From the NCBI GenBank assembly GCA_900099715.1, contig FMTG01000003.1:186001-250000 (forward strand): a DNA stretch of 64,000 nt, given 5' to 3'. The position numbers were made by a program, and so were the translations under genes. The stretch is from Ruminococcaceae bacterium YRB3002 (GTDB lineage: Bacteria > Bacillota > Clostridia > Saccharofermentanales > Saccharofermentanaceae). Every line of letters starts with the position of its first letter. Within the stretch, counting starts at the first letter, position 1. This document shows, piece by piece, positions 1 through 9,400 of this stretch. The notes below the pieces were generated by a model. The model had not been told where the DNA came from. It did not search any database and saw only the letters and a program-made list of their open reading frames with translations.

Positions 1-18
1 AGCGCCGCAAAAATGCAT

Positions 19-48
19 TTGCTCGCCGACGAGGACTGAAGCGAGCAA
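19..48 (-). terminator. weak terminator-like hairpin after the GH16 gene
   Basis: An 8-bp inverted repeat (TTGCTCGC at 19-26, GCGAGCAA at 41-48) with a 14-base loop lies about 60 bases past the GH16 stop. On the minus strand a run of five T follows after a few bases. It could end the GH16 transcript. The long loop and short T tract make this uncertain. Nothing else was recognised in 1-105. Confidence 0.3.
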
Positions 49-105
49 GCGGTCGCGAGCCCCAGATGACCTGTTCGAAGCAACGCAAAATCGTGCGTTA
101 TCGCC

Positions 106-1101
106 TTAGTCTTTCTCCGCAGGACACGCCACATTAGTATCATATACATCACGCTGGTAAACCCTTACCCAGTCAACTCTCATCTGGGCGCGCTCATCGA
201 AAGGAGTATCCTCATTGGGATCTCCCGGCCAGTCGCCGCCGACAGCAACATTAAAGATGATATAAAACGGCTGATTAAATGGTGCCGGGTATTCTGCCGT
301 AACGTTCTTCAGAGGGGAAGAATACCAGTAAGATGTCTCATAGAAGACCTCTCCATCGATAAGGAAAGAGATCTTACCAGGCTCCCAATCTACAGCGTAA
401 ATATGATAGTCGGCTGACAGATCAACATCCGCTTTATAAGAGCCCTGATTCTGGTCGTGCGGATTACCATAGTGGATCGTTCCGTGTGTGGTATCCTCCT
501 GACCGCCAACGATCTCCATGATATCTATCTCACCTGAGACAGGCCATTTACCCGTTACAGGAAGCATCCAGAACGCAGGAAGGAATCCGACACCTTCAGG
601 TGTCTTAATCCTTGCCTCAATCCTGCCATACCGGCAGACGAAAGCACCATATGTATTAACCCTTCCCGAATAGTACTGAACATTTCCATTGTCATCAACT
701 TTCTTCACGGGCTGTATGATCAGATTGCCATTGCTGACATAAGAGTATTCCTCATCAGGAGTGTATTCCTGAAGTTCGTTGTTGACCCATCCTTTCTGGT
801 GCGTCTCGCGGGTCCACATAGAGGACAGAGAATCACCGTCGAATTCATCACACCAGACAAAATGATACCCTTCAGGAACAACACAGTCCTCAGGCTGCGG
901 AACCGGATCGAAAGGAACGGTCGTCATCTCCGTTGTCGTAGTTGTAGTGGCCTCCTCCGTTGACTCGGAAGTCTCAGGTTCGGATGCCTCAGTTGACTCA
1001 GTAGTACCGGCAGCCGTCTCCGTCGTAACTGTTGTATCTGTCGTGCAGCCTGCCATCAGCATCGAAGACAGAAGCACCATAGCGATCATCTTGCGCTTCA
1101 T
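106..1101 (-). CDS. secreted GH16-family endo-beta-glucanase lipoprotein
   Basis: This is a predicted cell-surface hydrolase of beta-1,3 or mixed beta-1,3/1,4-glucans (laminarinase/licheninase type). A lipoprotein signal peptide ends in MLMAGC, so C19 should carry the lipid. Residues 20-65 are a Ser/Thr/Glu-rich linker of the kind that spans the wall, and the GH16 jelly roll fills about 78-320. The family signature GEIDIMEIVGG is present, giving E191 as nucleophile, D193 as helper and E196 as acid/base. The start is supported by GGAGG seven bases upstream of the ATG. It is the last gene of its group and follows a small XRE regulator on the same strand. The exact glucan preference cannot be read from the sequence. 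Confidence 0.9.
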   Translation of the reverse strand: MKRKMIAMVLLSSMLMAGCTTDTTVTTETAAGTTESTEASEPETSESTEEATTTTTTEMTTVPFDPVPQPEDCVVPEGYHFVWCDEFDGDSLSSMWTRETHQKGWVNNELQEYTPDEEYSYVSNGNLIIQPVKKVDDNGNVQYYSGRVNTYGAFVCRYGRIEARIKTPEGVGFLPAFWMLPVTGKWPVSGEIDIMEIVGGQEDTTHGTIHYGNPHDQNQGSYKADVDLSADYHIYAVDWEPGKISFLIDGEVFYETSYWYSSPLKNVTAEYPAPFNQPFYIIFNVAVGGDWPGDPNEDTPFDERAQMRVDWVRVYQRDVYDTNVACPAEKD

Positions 1102-1186
1102 AACACATCCTCCATACAGGTTAATCAGAAGAATCTGTGTTTATTGTACTATAATTGATGCGCAAGTAGAATCGGTCAGTGTTATA

Positions 1187-1612
1187 TCATCTCAGGAACA
1201 GGAAAAAAGCCAGAAGGATAACCAGACAGATAAAAAGCCTTGTCAGCTGGCCGAGCACAAAATAATGATGCATCTTTTCAGTAACAAGATTGTCGATCCT
1301 CCTGATATCGCTGCTCAGTTTCTCGTCAGAAATACTGATAACAGTTGTGATACGGGCAATGATCGCCTCAATGGTATCCTCAGGAATAGTCTCCGGCTTT
1401 GATAATGGATCTTTCATTAACAGGATTTCGCGGATATAATCCTCGTCCGTGTCATATGCTCTGGCAATATCTCTGATCTGATCACGCGTAGGAAATTTCT
1501 CACCTTTCTCCCAACGGGACAGAGAAGACTTGCCGCAATACATTTTCTGTGAAGCCTCGACCAGCGTCATATGTTTGGATTCACGTAACATCTGCAAATG
1601 AGCGCCTGACAT
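1187..1612 (-). CDS. XRE-family HTH regulator with C-terminal membrane anchor
   Basis: This is a small putative DNA-binding regulator. Residues about 4-60 form an XRE (Cro/CI-type) helix-turn-helix with the usual pattern (LRESKHMTLVEASQKM, then SSLSRWEKG). The middle (70-115) is probably helical, and residues about 120-139 form one hydrophobic membrane segment ending in Arg, so the protein may sit on the membrane with its HTH in the cytoplasm. AAGGGGG six bases before the ATG supports the start. A 15-bp palindrome over the likely -10 box just upstream suggests autoregulation. The downstream GH16 gene is a possible target, by position only. The ligand or signal is unknown. Confidence 0.8.
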   Translation of the reverse strand: MSGAHLQMLRESKHMTLVEASQKMYCGKSSLSRWEKGEKFPTRDQIRDIARAYDTDEDYIREILLMKDPLSKPETIPEDTIEAIIARITTVISISDEKLSSDIRRIDNLVTEKMHHYFVLGQLTRLFICLVILLAFFLFLR

Positions 1613-1637
1613 ACGTTACCCCCTTAAATTATATATT

Positions 1638-1670
1638 TTGCATTATATGCAATCGGGCTTAACGGGTCAG
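1638..1670 (-). promoter_or_regulatory. promoter with palindromic operator for the XRE gene
   Basis: On the minus strand CTGACC (1665-1670), a 17-base spacer and a perfect TATAAT (1642-1647) form a plausible sigma-A promoter. The -10 box lies inside a 15-bp palindrome, TTGCATTATATGCAA (1638-1652), with 6-bp perfect arms. A dimeric XRE protein bound there would block RNA polymerase, so autorepression is the simplest inference. Confidence 0.6.
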
Positions 1671-1680
1671 GTGTGTTCTG

Positions 1681-2907
1681 TTATGTATCGAGCACTACAC
1701 CCTTTACGATTTCTATGAGCAGATCCGTGATCTTCTCCATGCTCTGGCAGCTGATGTATTCGTAAACGCCATGAAAGTTATGTCCGCCGGCGCATATATT
1801 GGGGCATATCAGCCCCTTATACGACAGCATTGCACCATCTGTACCGCCACGTATAGGCTTGATCAGAGGATTGATTCCGGCTCTCTCCATAGCGGCAACA
1901 CACCGGTTTACGATAAACATGTTATCGGGAACGATCATCTCACGCATGTTATAGTAGCTGTCTCTCAGGTTATGATCTATCCTTGCACCGGTCTCAGAAG
2001 CGGCTTCATTACATATAGATACAATTCTATCTTTTTTCTCTTCAAAGAGAGTTCTGTCGTGATCCCTGATGATGTATTTCATCGTTGCACATGCAGGCCC
2101 GCCCTGCAGCATAGTCAGATGGAAAAAACCTTCATGATCCCTTGTAGTATCAGGCCTCTCGGAATCCGGAATCTTCGAGTCTATCATCTCTGCAACGCGG
2201 AGTGCGTTGATCATCTTGTTATATGCTTCTCCGGGATGCACATTCCGTCCTGTGATCCGGATTTCTATAGAAGCCGCATTGAAATTCTCATAAGACAGCT
2301 CCCCGATAACACCCCCGTCCACGGTATATGCATAGACCGCGCTGAATCTTTTCAGATCAAAGAATTCGACACCTTCTCCTATTTCTTCATCAGGCGTGAA
2401 AGCAATGCATATGTCACCATGTTCGGTCTCCGAATGAGACACAAAATAGGATGCCATTGTCATTATCTCAGCTATCCCGGCCTTATCATCTGCACCAAGA
2501 AGCGTTGTTCCGTCTGTAGTAATGAGAGTCTGTCCCCGATACATCGACAATTCGGGAAAGTCTTCCGGCGACAACACCCTGTCCGGGCTCAGGATGATGT
2601 CTCCGCCATCGTAATTCTCCACAAACCTGGGCTTGATATCTGCTCCCGAAGCCTCCGGCGACGTATCCATGTGCGAGATGAACCCGACAGCGGGATAATC
2701 CCCGGAACCCCTTATTCTGCAATAAATGTAACAATGTTCCACATCATAAAAGACATCCTCTTCCGGTATTCCCAGCGAACAAAGCTCCCTATAAAGAAGC
2801 TTTGCCAGTTCATGCTGTTTCACTGTGCTCGGATGTGTACCTGTTTCCTCGGATGAGGACGTATCAACTGCTATATACTTCAGGAATCTGTTAACAACTT
2901 CCGACAT
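1681..2907 (-). CDS. pepT: peptidase T (tripeptide aminopeptidase)
   Basis: This cytoplasmic M20B zinc aminopeptidase removes N-terminal residues from tripeptides. The 408 residues match the family length. The di-zinc site is visible: H79 and D81 in SHMDTS, D140 in GADDKAG, D173-E174-E175 in TPDEEIGEG, and the terminal His in AGGHNFHG. The residue numbers fall almost on those of E. coli PepT, and the lid domain follows HPGEAYNKMINA. The gene starts one base after the stop of the upstream CPBP protease gene, so the two are probably co-transcribed and translationally coupled. That pairing would fit turnover of peptides released by membrane proteolysis, which is inference. Confidence 0.95.
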   Translation of the reverse strand: MSEVVNRFLKYIAVDTSSSEETGTHPSTVKQHELAKLLYRELCSLGIPEEDVFYDVEHCYIYCRIRGSGDYPAVGFISHMDTSPEASGADIKPRFVENYDGGDIILSPDRVLSPEDFPELSMYRGQTLITTDGTTLLGADDKAGIAEIMTMASYFVSHSETEHGDICIAFTPDEEIGEGVEFFDLKRFSAVYAYTVDGGVIGELSYENFNAASIEIRITGRNVHPGEAYNKMINALRVAEMIDSKIPDSERPDTTRDHEGFFHLTMLQGGPACATMKYIIRDHDRTLFEEKKDRIVSICNEAASETGARIDHNLRDSYYNMREMIVPDNMFIVNRCVAAMERAGINPLIKPIRGGTDGAMLSYKGLICPNICAGGHNFHGVYEYISCQSMEKITDLLIEIVKGVVLDT

Positions 2908-2908
2908 A

Positions 2909-3871
2909 TTATTCTGCCTCGACTGTCTTTATTTCTGCAAGACCGGTGTCCTTACACGGAATGAACATCAGGATCACAGTTCCGAGAACGAGTACGATCG
3001 TTACTCCAAGTCCACCCTCAAGACCAAAGTCTCCGCCGTTCCATATGGTCATGGAAGAATTGAAGGACGTACGGAATACGCTGTCCAACAGTTCATTGCC
3101 GCTTACGCTGATTCCATAGAAATTGCCCTGTACAAAGTTCCAAATGGAGTGAACAGCAGAACACATCCAGATATTTCCTGTCCTGACAAACATTACAGAT
3201 GCAAATAAGCCAAAGAGGACAAGATTAATAAAGGCCAGAACACTTATTCCGTCATTAAGAAGATGAAGCGCAGCAAACAGAACAGCGTTTGCGATAACAC
3301 CAAATGCCACAGAATACCTTCTCGAAAGTGACGTCAGCATGAAGCCTCTGCAGCACACCTCCTCTTCCATTCCCTGGATTAACCATCCGCCTAAGATCAG
3401 TATTATCGACCCTGCATTTATCTCACTGTTCAGGGTAATATCGATCGCTCCTGTGAGCTTGCAGATAAGGATTGCCAGACTGAATATTCCAAAACCTACA
3501 ACGATACCGATAAGATACTGGATAACAAATCCTTTCTTTACAAATCCGAGTGTCCTTGCGGGACGCTTCTCTATAAGCTTTGTATACAGAATAAACACTG
3601 CAGTAATTATGATAAACGAATAAAGCCTTACTGTCATTATCAGCATATTGGAAGGTGCATCGATAGACATTCCTCTTTTTCTCGCAAACATGATGGTCAG
3701 ACGCCAAATAAACACCGGTACTTCGGCCAGTATCTCAGCAGATATCAGGATCGCAAGCGTGACCAATATCGTCAGGATCCAGTGAAGACCGGGCTTGCCG
3801 CCTTTCGCATTACTTGATGCCAGTTCTCTTGCCTCTGTCACGATCCTGGGCACACCGAAGATTTCCTTCAT
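2909..3871 (-). CDS. CPBP-family intramembrane metalloprotease
   Basis: This is a polytopic membrane protein of the CPBP (CAAX protease and bacteriocin-processing, Abi) family, 320 residues with about eight hydrophobic segments. The three active-site motifs are intact: EEVCCR (EExxxR), FAALH (FxxxH) and HSIWN (HxxxN). Members cleave substrates within the membrane or serve in bacteriocin self-protection. The substrate here is unknown. The start is preceded by GGAGG. It heads an apparent two-gene operon with pepT. Its upstream region carries an inverted repeat and a pair of 10-bp direct repeats 21 bases apart, so it looks regulated. Confidence 0.88.
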   Translation of the reverse strand: MKEIFGVPRIVTEARELASSNAKGGKPGLHWILTILVTLAILISAEILAEVPVFIWRLTIMFARKRGMSIDAPSNMLIMTVRLYSFIIITAVFILYTKLIEKRPARTLGFVKKGFVIQYLIGIVVGFGIFSLAILICKLTGAIDITLNSEINAGSIILILGGWLIQGMEEEVCCRGFMLTSLSRRYSVAFGVIANAVLFAALHLLNDGISVLAFINLVLFGLFASVMFVRTGNIWMCSAVHSIWNFVQGNFYGISVSGNELLDSVFRTSFNSSMTIWNGGDFGLEGGLGVTIVLVLGTVILMFIPCKDTGLAEIKTVEAE

Positions 3872-3889
3872 GAATATAAACCTCCCTCA

Positions 3890-3909
3890 TATCATACGAG
3901 TATATGATA
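3890..3909. promoter_or_regulatory. inverted repeat in the CPBP-pepT leader
   Basis: TATCATA (3890-3896) and TATGATA (3903-3909) are perfect 7-bp arms around a 6-base spacer, just upstream of the CPBP ribosome site. This is AT-rich and operator-like. It may overlap the promoter (minus-strand TATGAT) or form a leader hairpin. No regulator is identified. Confidence 0.4.
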
Positions 3910-3933
3910 GCTTATTTTCGAACAGAGCGGCAA

Positions 3934-3964
3934 ATATGTCGCAAATCGTCATGGATATGTCGCA
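3934..3964 (-). promoter_or_regulatory. two direct repeats upstream of the CPBP-pepT operon
   Basis: ATATGTCGCA occurs perfectly at 3934-3943 and again at 3955-3964, a period of 21 bases or two helical turns. Both copies lie 60-95 bases upstream of the CPBP start and downstream of nudC. Same-face direct repeats are typical of tandem binding by response regulators or similar activators. Which protein binds is unknown. Confidence 0.45.
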
Positions 3965-3982
3965 TAAGACATTTTCGCGGTG

Positions 3983-4813
3983 TCAGATATGACCGTCACG
4001 GAAAAGCTGCATCATCTCATTTGTCAGTGAATAATCATCCGGCTGAAGTTCGATCTCTGCTGCAGTCTTCCATTCCGCGATCTTCAGCTCCCCCTGATCC
4101 ATCCTTATCGTATCATCGCCGTCAACATCGCAGAAAAAACCTGTCAGCAAATCAGATGCAGTACCCCAGGGCTGCGACTTGTAATAAGTAATATTCTTCA
4201 CCTTGAGGCCCACTTCCTCAAATACTTCGCGGACAACGGTCTGTTCAAGTGTCTCTCCGATCTCTGTAAATCCCGCCACGAGTGCATAATATGGAACATG
4301 GGCACGGTTGGCGTATTTGGTCACAAGTATCCTGTCGCCGTTTCTGATGCCAACGATAACAGCAGGATTGATACGGGGATATACGGTATTTCCGCATACC
4401 GGGCATACTCTTGCCCTTTCTCTGACTGAATTGACTGTTTTGCTGCCGCAGCGCCCGCAATGTACCGAGTCTTTATACCACTTATCAATATGAAATGCTG
4501 TATAGAGAGCGAACATCATCTCGCGCGGTCCTGTCTTCTGATGCCGTATATCATAGATCTTCATGAATTCAAATCCCTCAGGCGCCTTAACTACGGGAGG
4601 TGCCGCACGATAGTAATCAGCATCATCGAGGGCAAACAGGAAAGTATATTCCCCGGCTCCCAATTCAGCTGCAGTCGGGAGTATTAATTGACCATCATCA
4701 ATATGTACCAGACAGTTGTTGCCGTCAAAAACAAACACACGGTCATTAGCACCTGCTTTTTTGTCTGCAATAAATTCATTATGTAATCTATGGGGGTATA
4801 TATCCTGTATCAT
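3983..4813 (-). CDS. nudC: NADH pyrophosphatase / NAD-capped RNA decapping Nudix hydrolase
   Basis: This is a cytoplasmic Nudix hydrolase that splits NADH (and in E. coli NAD-capped RNA) to NMN(H) and AMP. The 276 residues contain an N-terminal domain, a four-Cys zinc ribbon (CGRC then CPVC) near 119-140, and a complete Nudix box, GETLEQTVVREVFEEVG, near 190-206. The NudC-specific motif after the box reads SQPWGTASD instead of the usual SQPWPFPxS, so the nicotinamide end of the pocket may differ. AAGGA nine bases before the ATG supports the start. It follows the GGDEF gene by 12 bases, in an apparent carB-GGDEF-nudC run. Confidence 0.9.
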   Translation of the reverse strand: MIQDIYPHRLHNEFIADKKAGANDRVFVFDGNNCLVHIDDGQLILPTAAELGAGEYTFLFALDDADYYRAAPPVVKAPEGFEFMKIYDIRHQKTGPREMMFALYTAFHIDKWYKDSVHCGRCGSKTVNSVRERARVCPVCGNTVYPRINPAVIVGIRNGDRILVTKYANRAHVPYYALVAGFTEIGETLEQTVVREVFEEVGLKVKNITYYKSQPWGTASDLLTGFFCDVDGDDTIRMDQGELKIAEWKTAAEIELQPDDYSLTNEMMQLFRDGHI

Positions 4814-4825
4814 ATTACGTAATCC

Positions 4826-6469
4826 TTAATCCTGACGTCCTGCTTTCATCTGCTTCTTGCACTCATACATACGGCTGTCGGCAAGTGCCTCTACATCTTC
4901 AAGTTTATCCCTGCCAGCCACATACTCTGCTGTACCATATGCGATAGACAGAGGCACCTGCAGGTCTATCTCTTTATCATTATTGATCTCTTCCATCCTT
5001 TTCTCAAAGGCCTTCATAGCATTTTCCATCTTTCCCACGATGATCGCTGTGAACTCATCACCTCCGGTCCTGAAGCACCTGCCAAAACCTCCAAGAGACT
5101 CATCAATACATATGGCTGCGGCGACTATCAGTTTGTCACCTTCACCATGTCCGTATTCGTCATTTGCCTTCTTCAGGTAATTAAGATCCATTTGCATTAT
5201 GACACACTTGAGCGACTCCTTCTTCTTGATCTCACTCTCATATTCATAGAATGCCTCACGGTTGCTGATACCCGTAAGTGCGTCTGTATAGGCAACTTTC
5301 TGCATCAGTTCGGTCTTGATACTCTTCTCGCTGATCGAGATCAGTTCCCTTACCTCGCTGTAACCCATAAGGATGATAAAGATCAGCAGACCATATCTCG
5401 TAAGCAATGCAGTATCCTGTGAATTGGCAAAATAATACCTGAGCAGATCTCCGGCACCTGCAATGAAAACGATAACGACAGACACACCGAGCATTGCCAT
5501 TCCGCGCTTTCTTCCCTTCTTGCGGACATATCTTATGATCATGTATCCGCAGAGTCCGAGACCTATACCTATGATCATATGTGATACGAACAGCACATCA
5601 TGGAAATCCAGTTTTGTGAGTCTTACGATTACAAAGTTAACAATAGTATTTGCTGTTGAAAGCCCTATGATCGCCTTGACATACCATTTATTGATACACT
5701 CGGTAAATGCGGAGATAAAGATGATCGTAGGGATCGGAAGGAGCATGAGTGTTATAAGTTCGATCATTCTCGGAACAGCGGAATTGTTCGTAACAGCCTG
5801 TATAAGAAGTGACCCGGAATTGGAATAACAGGCCAGCATTACAGCCATTACACCGAGAGATACTGTCTCTGTAAATCTTGCCCTGTCCTTGTCGAAGATA
5901 AAGCCGCAGACTACCATTACAAGACCTGCCAGCAATACCACAAAACACTGCAAAAACTTTGCAAATTCATTCTGCATTATCTGGCGGTAATAGTCTGCAC
6001 CTTCCATGAGTCTCATATTACGGAACGACGACCAGGATGAGTCATAAAGAGACTCATATGATATGGTCAGTGTCTTTGTTCCTTCGAACTGCGGTATCGC
6101 GATAAAATGAGCATAGTTACCATAATAGTTGCCATAGAATCTGGGAAGACTGGGATGAAAGCTATAGATCAGCTCGTCGTCCAGATAAACATCAAACAGC
6201 AGATTGGACTCATCGGTACAGAGCGAAGCTCCCTTGACCATATCTGATGAAATCGTCCTCCACATCCTGTGGACACCTTCTGATCTGTTGAGCTCCAATA
6301 CGCTCACATACGAACCGTCATCTGACGTCCAGCCCTCTGTCATGTCTATATCCACCATATTGACAGTTCCGTCAGGAATGGAGATACAGAAGATCATTCC
6401 AAGTAAAATAAGCATAACAAAAAGGACCACCAGAGTAATATCTGCATATATCCTGGTGGACCCTTTCAT
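4826..6469 (-). CDS. membrane-bound diguanylate cyclase (7TM sensor-GGDEF)
   Basis: This is a predicted cyclic-di-GMP synthase. One N-terminal membrane helix (about 10-32) is followed by an extracytoplasmic beta-rich domain (about 35-165), then about seven membrane helices (170-365) in a 7TMR-DISM-like layout. The GGDEF domain fills about 380-545 with an intact RTGGDEF active site and the upstream DALTGISNR signature. No RxxD inhibitory site stands five residues before GGDEF (GGFG is there instead), so product feedback is probably weak. The gene begins nine bases after carB stops and has no clear ribosome site of its own, which suggests coupling. The ligand of the outer domain is unknown. Confidence 0.88.
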   Translation of the reverse strand: MKGSTRIYADITLVVLFVMLILLGMIFCISIPDGTVNMVDIDMTEGWTSDDGSYVSVLELNRSEGVHRMWRTISSDMVKGASLCTDESNLLFDVYLDDELIYSFHPSLPRFYGNYYGNYAHFIAIPQFEGTKTLTISYESLYDSSWSSFRNMRLMEGADYYRQIMQNEFAKFLQCFVVLLAGLVMVVCGFIFDKDRARFTETVSLGVMAVMLACYSNSGSLLIQAVTNNSAVPRMIELITLMLLPIPTIIFISAFTECINKWYVKAIIGLSTANTIVNFVIVRLTKLDFHDVLFVSHMIIGIGLGLCGYMIIRYVRKKGRKRGMAMLGVSVVIVFIAGAGDLLRYYFANSQDTALLTRYGLLIFIILMGYSEVRELISISEKSIKTELMQKVAYTDALTGISNREAFYEYESEIKKKESLKCVIMQMDLNYLKKANDEYGHGEGDKLIVAAAICIDESLGGFGRCFRTGGDEFTAIIVGKMENAMKAFEKRMEEINNDKEIDLQVPLSIAYGTAEYVAGRDKLEDVEALADSRMYECKKQMKAGRQD

Positions 6470-6478
6470 TATGGTTGA

Positions 6479-9400
6479 TTACTTGATGTCAGCATGGAAA
6501 TCCTGCAGAGCCTTAACACCCAGATTAGCATTATGCTTTGCAGCCTTGATTCCCTCAGCCGAAGCCTTGGCAGCTGCCATTGTCGTGATATAAGGAACCC
6601 TGTGCTTGATAGCTTCCTTACGTATGTAGGAATCGTTATGAACAGAAGTTTTGCCTGCAGGGGTATTGATGATAAGATCGATATCGCCATTGGTGATCAT
6701 GTCGGCGATATTCGGTCTTCCCTCGTAAAGCTTCTTGACCTTTGTTGCCTCGATTCCGGCACCAACTATCATGTCATATGTTCCGCCTGTTGCCAGGATC
6801 TTGAATCCATCTTCAGCAAAAGCCTTTGCAACTTCGATAAGATCACACTTATCTCTGTCGCATACACTCAGGAGCACCGTACCCTCTGTCGGTATCTCTG
6901 TCTTTGTCGCTTCCTGCGCCTTGAAATATGCTTCGCCAAACGAAGGAGACAGACCGAGAACCTCACCTGTAGATCTCATCTCAGGACCAAGAACAGGGTC
7001 AACTTCCTGGAACATATTAAAGGGGAACACAGCCTCCTTAACACCATAGTGAGGAATATGCTTATGTGTAAGTGAAGGCACGGGCGAAGGATTGCCTGTA
7101 AGTTCAGATGTCATGATCTGAGTTGCAATCCTTACCATGTTGATAGCGCATACCTTGGATACAAGAGGTACTGTTCTTGATGCTCTCGGATTAGCCTCCA
7201 GAACATAGACAACATCATCCTCGATGGCATACTGCATATTCATAAGACCTACAACATTCATCTCGATGGCGATCTTCTGAGTATATTCCTTGATCGTCTC
7301 AACCTGCTTGGGGGTGAGATTCATAGAGGGGAGGATACATGCGGAGTCACCGGAGTGAACACCTGCAAGCTCGATATGCTCCATGACCGTAGGAACAAAG
7401 CAGCTCTTACCATCAGAGATAGCATCGGCCTCACACTCTGTAGCATGGTGCAGGAATCTGTCGATAAGGATAGGTCTGTCAGGTGTAACACCAACAGCCG
7501 CATTCATATAAACAGTGAGCATCTCATCATCGTGAACGACTTCCATTCCACGACCGCCCAACACGTATGAAGGTCTGACCATTACGGGGTACCCGATCTT
7601 GTTGGCGATAGCAAGAGCTTCTTCAACATTAACAGCCATACCGGCCTCAGGCATAGGAATTCCCAATTTATCCATCATAGCACGGAAGTGGTCTCTGTCC
7701 TCTGCAAGGTCGATCGTCTCAGGCGATGTTCCAAGTATCTTTACTCCGTTCTTCTTGAGATCTGCCGCAAGATTCAGCGGTGTCTGTCCGCCGAAAGAAG
7801 CGATAACGCCAAGAGGTTTCTCTTTATCGTGGATAGAAAGAACATCCTCAAGTGTAAGCGGCTCGAAATAAAGTTTATCCGATGTGTCATAGTCAGTGGA
7901 TACTGTCTCCGGGTTGCAGTTGACGATGATGGACTCAAATCCCATATCCTTCAATGCAAGAGCAGCATGTACACAGCAGTAATCGAACTCGATTCCCTGA
8001 CCGATCCTGTTAGGACCTCCGCCAAGGATCATTATCTTCTTCTTATCGGAGCAAGGACTCTTATCTTCAGAAAGGTGATATGTGGAATAATAGTACGCAG
8101 CATCCTGTGTCCCGCTTACATGAACACCTTCCCATGCCTCTCTTATGCCATATTCATAACGCTTATTGCGGATCTCCTCTTCCTTAACATCGAGGATCTT
8201 GGCAAGGTATCTGTCGGAAAATCCGTCGAGTTTAGCCTGAAGAAGAACGGGCTTTGCGGGAACCTCGCCCTTATGCTGCATGAGAGCTTCCTCTTCATCA
8301 ACGAGCTCCTTCATCTGCTCGATAAACCAGTGCTTGATCTTGGTAACCTCGTAGATCTCATCGATGGTAGCACCCTTACGGAGAGCTTCGTAGATGATAA
8401 ACTGTCTCTCGCTTGTAGGATATGTAAGCTTCATAAGGAGTTCTTCTTTGGAGAGCTTATTGAAATCCTTGGCAAATCCCAGTCCGTATCTGCCTGTCTC
8501 AAGGCTTCTGATAGCCTTCTGGAAAGCTTCCTTGTATGTCTTACCGATGCTCATAACTTCGCCGACAGCTCTCATCTGAGTGCCGAGCTTGTCCTGTGCA
8601 CCCTTGAACTTCTCGAATGCCCAGCGTGCGAACTTGATTACAACATAATCTCCGTCAGGTACGTACTTATCAAGTGTTCCGTACTTGCCGCAAGGAATCT
8701 CGTCAAGTGTAAGACCGCAAGCGAGCATAGAAGATACAAGAGCGATCGGGAAACCTGTTGCCTTTGAAGCCAAAGCAGAAGATCTTGATGTTCTCGGGTT
8801 GATCTCGATAACAACGATTCTGCCCGATACGGGATCATGTGCAAACTGGCAGTTACAACCGCCGATAACTTCGATAGCTTCAACGATCTTGTAGGAATAT
8901 TCCTGGAGCTTGTCCTGAACATCCTGGCTGATAGTAAGCATAGGAGCTGAACAGAAAGAGTCACCTGTGTGGACGCCGATAGGGTCGATGTTCTCAATGA
9001 AACAAACGGTGATCTTGTTGTTGTTAGCATCTCTTACAACCTCGAGCTCAAGCTCTTCCCATCCGCTGATGGACTCTTCTACGAGAACCTGACCAACAAG
9101 GCTTGCCTGAAGACCGCGCTCGCAGACTACCTTAAGCTCGTCTACGTTATATACGAGACCGCCGCCTGCGCCACCCATTGTGTAAGCAGGTCTCAAAACT
9201 ACAGGATAGTGAAGTTCCTCAGCGATCTTAACAGCTTCGTCAACAGAGTATGCCTCATGGCTTCTGGGCATCTCGATACCGAGCTTGTTCATTGTATTCT
9301 TAAATTCGATTCTGTCCTCACCACGCTCGATAGCATCAACCTGGACACCGATAACCTGTACGTTATACTTCTCCAGAACGCCTTCCTTAGCGAGCTCGGA

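Noticed and set aside
1-105. possible tRNA or end of another gene
   Set aside because: No cloverleaf or TTCGANNC arm and no frame continuing a recognisable protein; only a weak hairpin was supported.
1771-2856. 361-residue open frame on the plus strand
   Set aside because: Antisense to pepT, whose catalytic residues are all intact; Cys/His/Ile-rich composition is typical of a shadow frame.
7688-8767. 359-residue open frame on the plus strand
   Set aside because: It lies wholly antisense inside carB, has no ribosome site or recognisable domain, and mirrors the codon pattern of the real gene.
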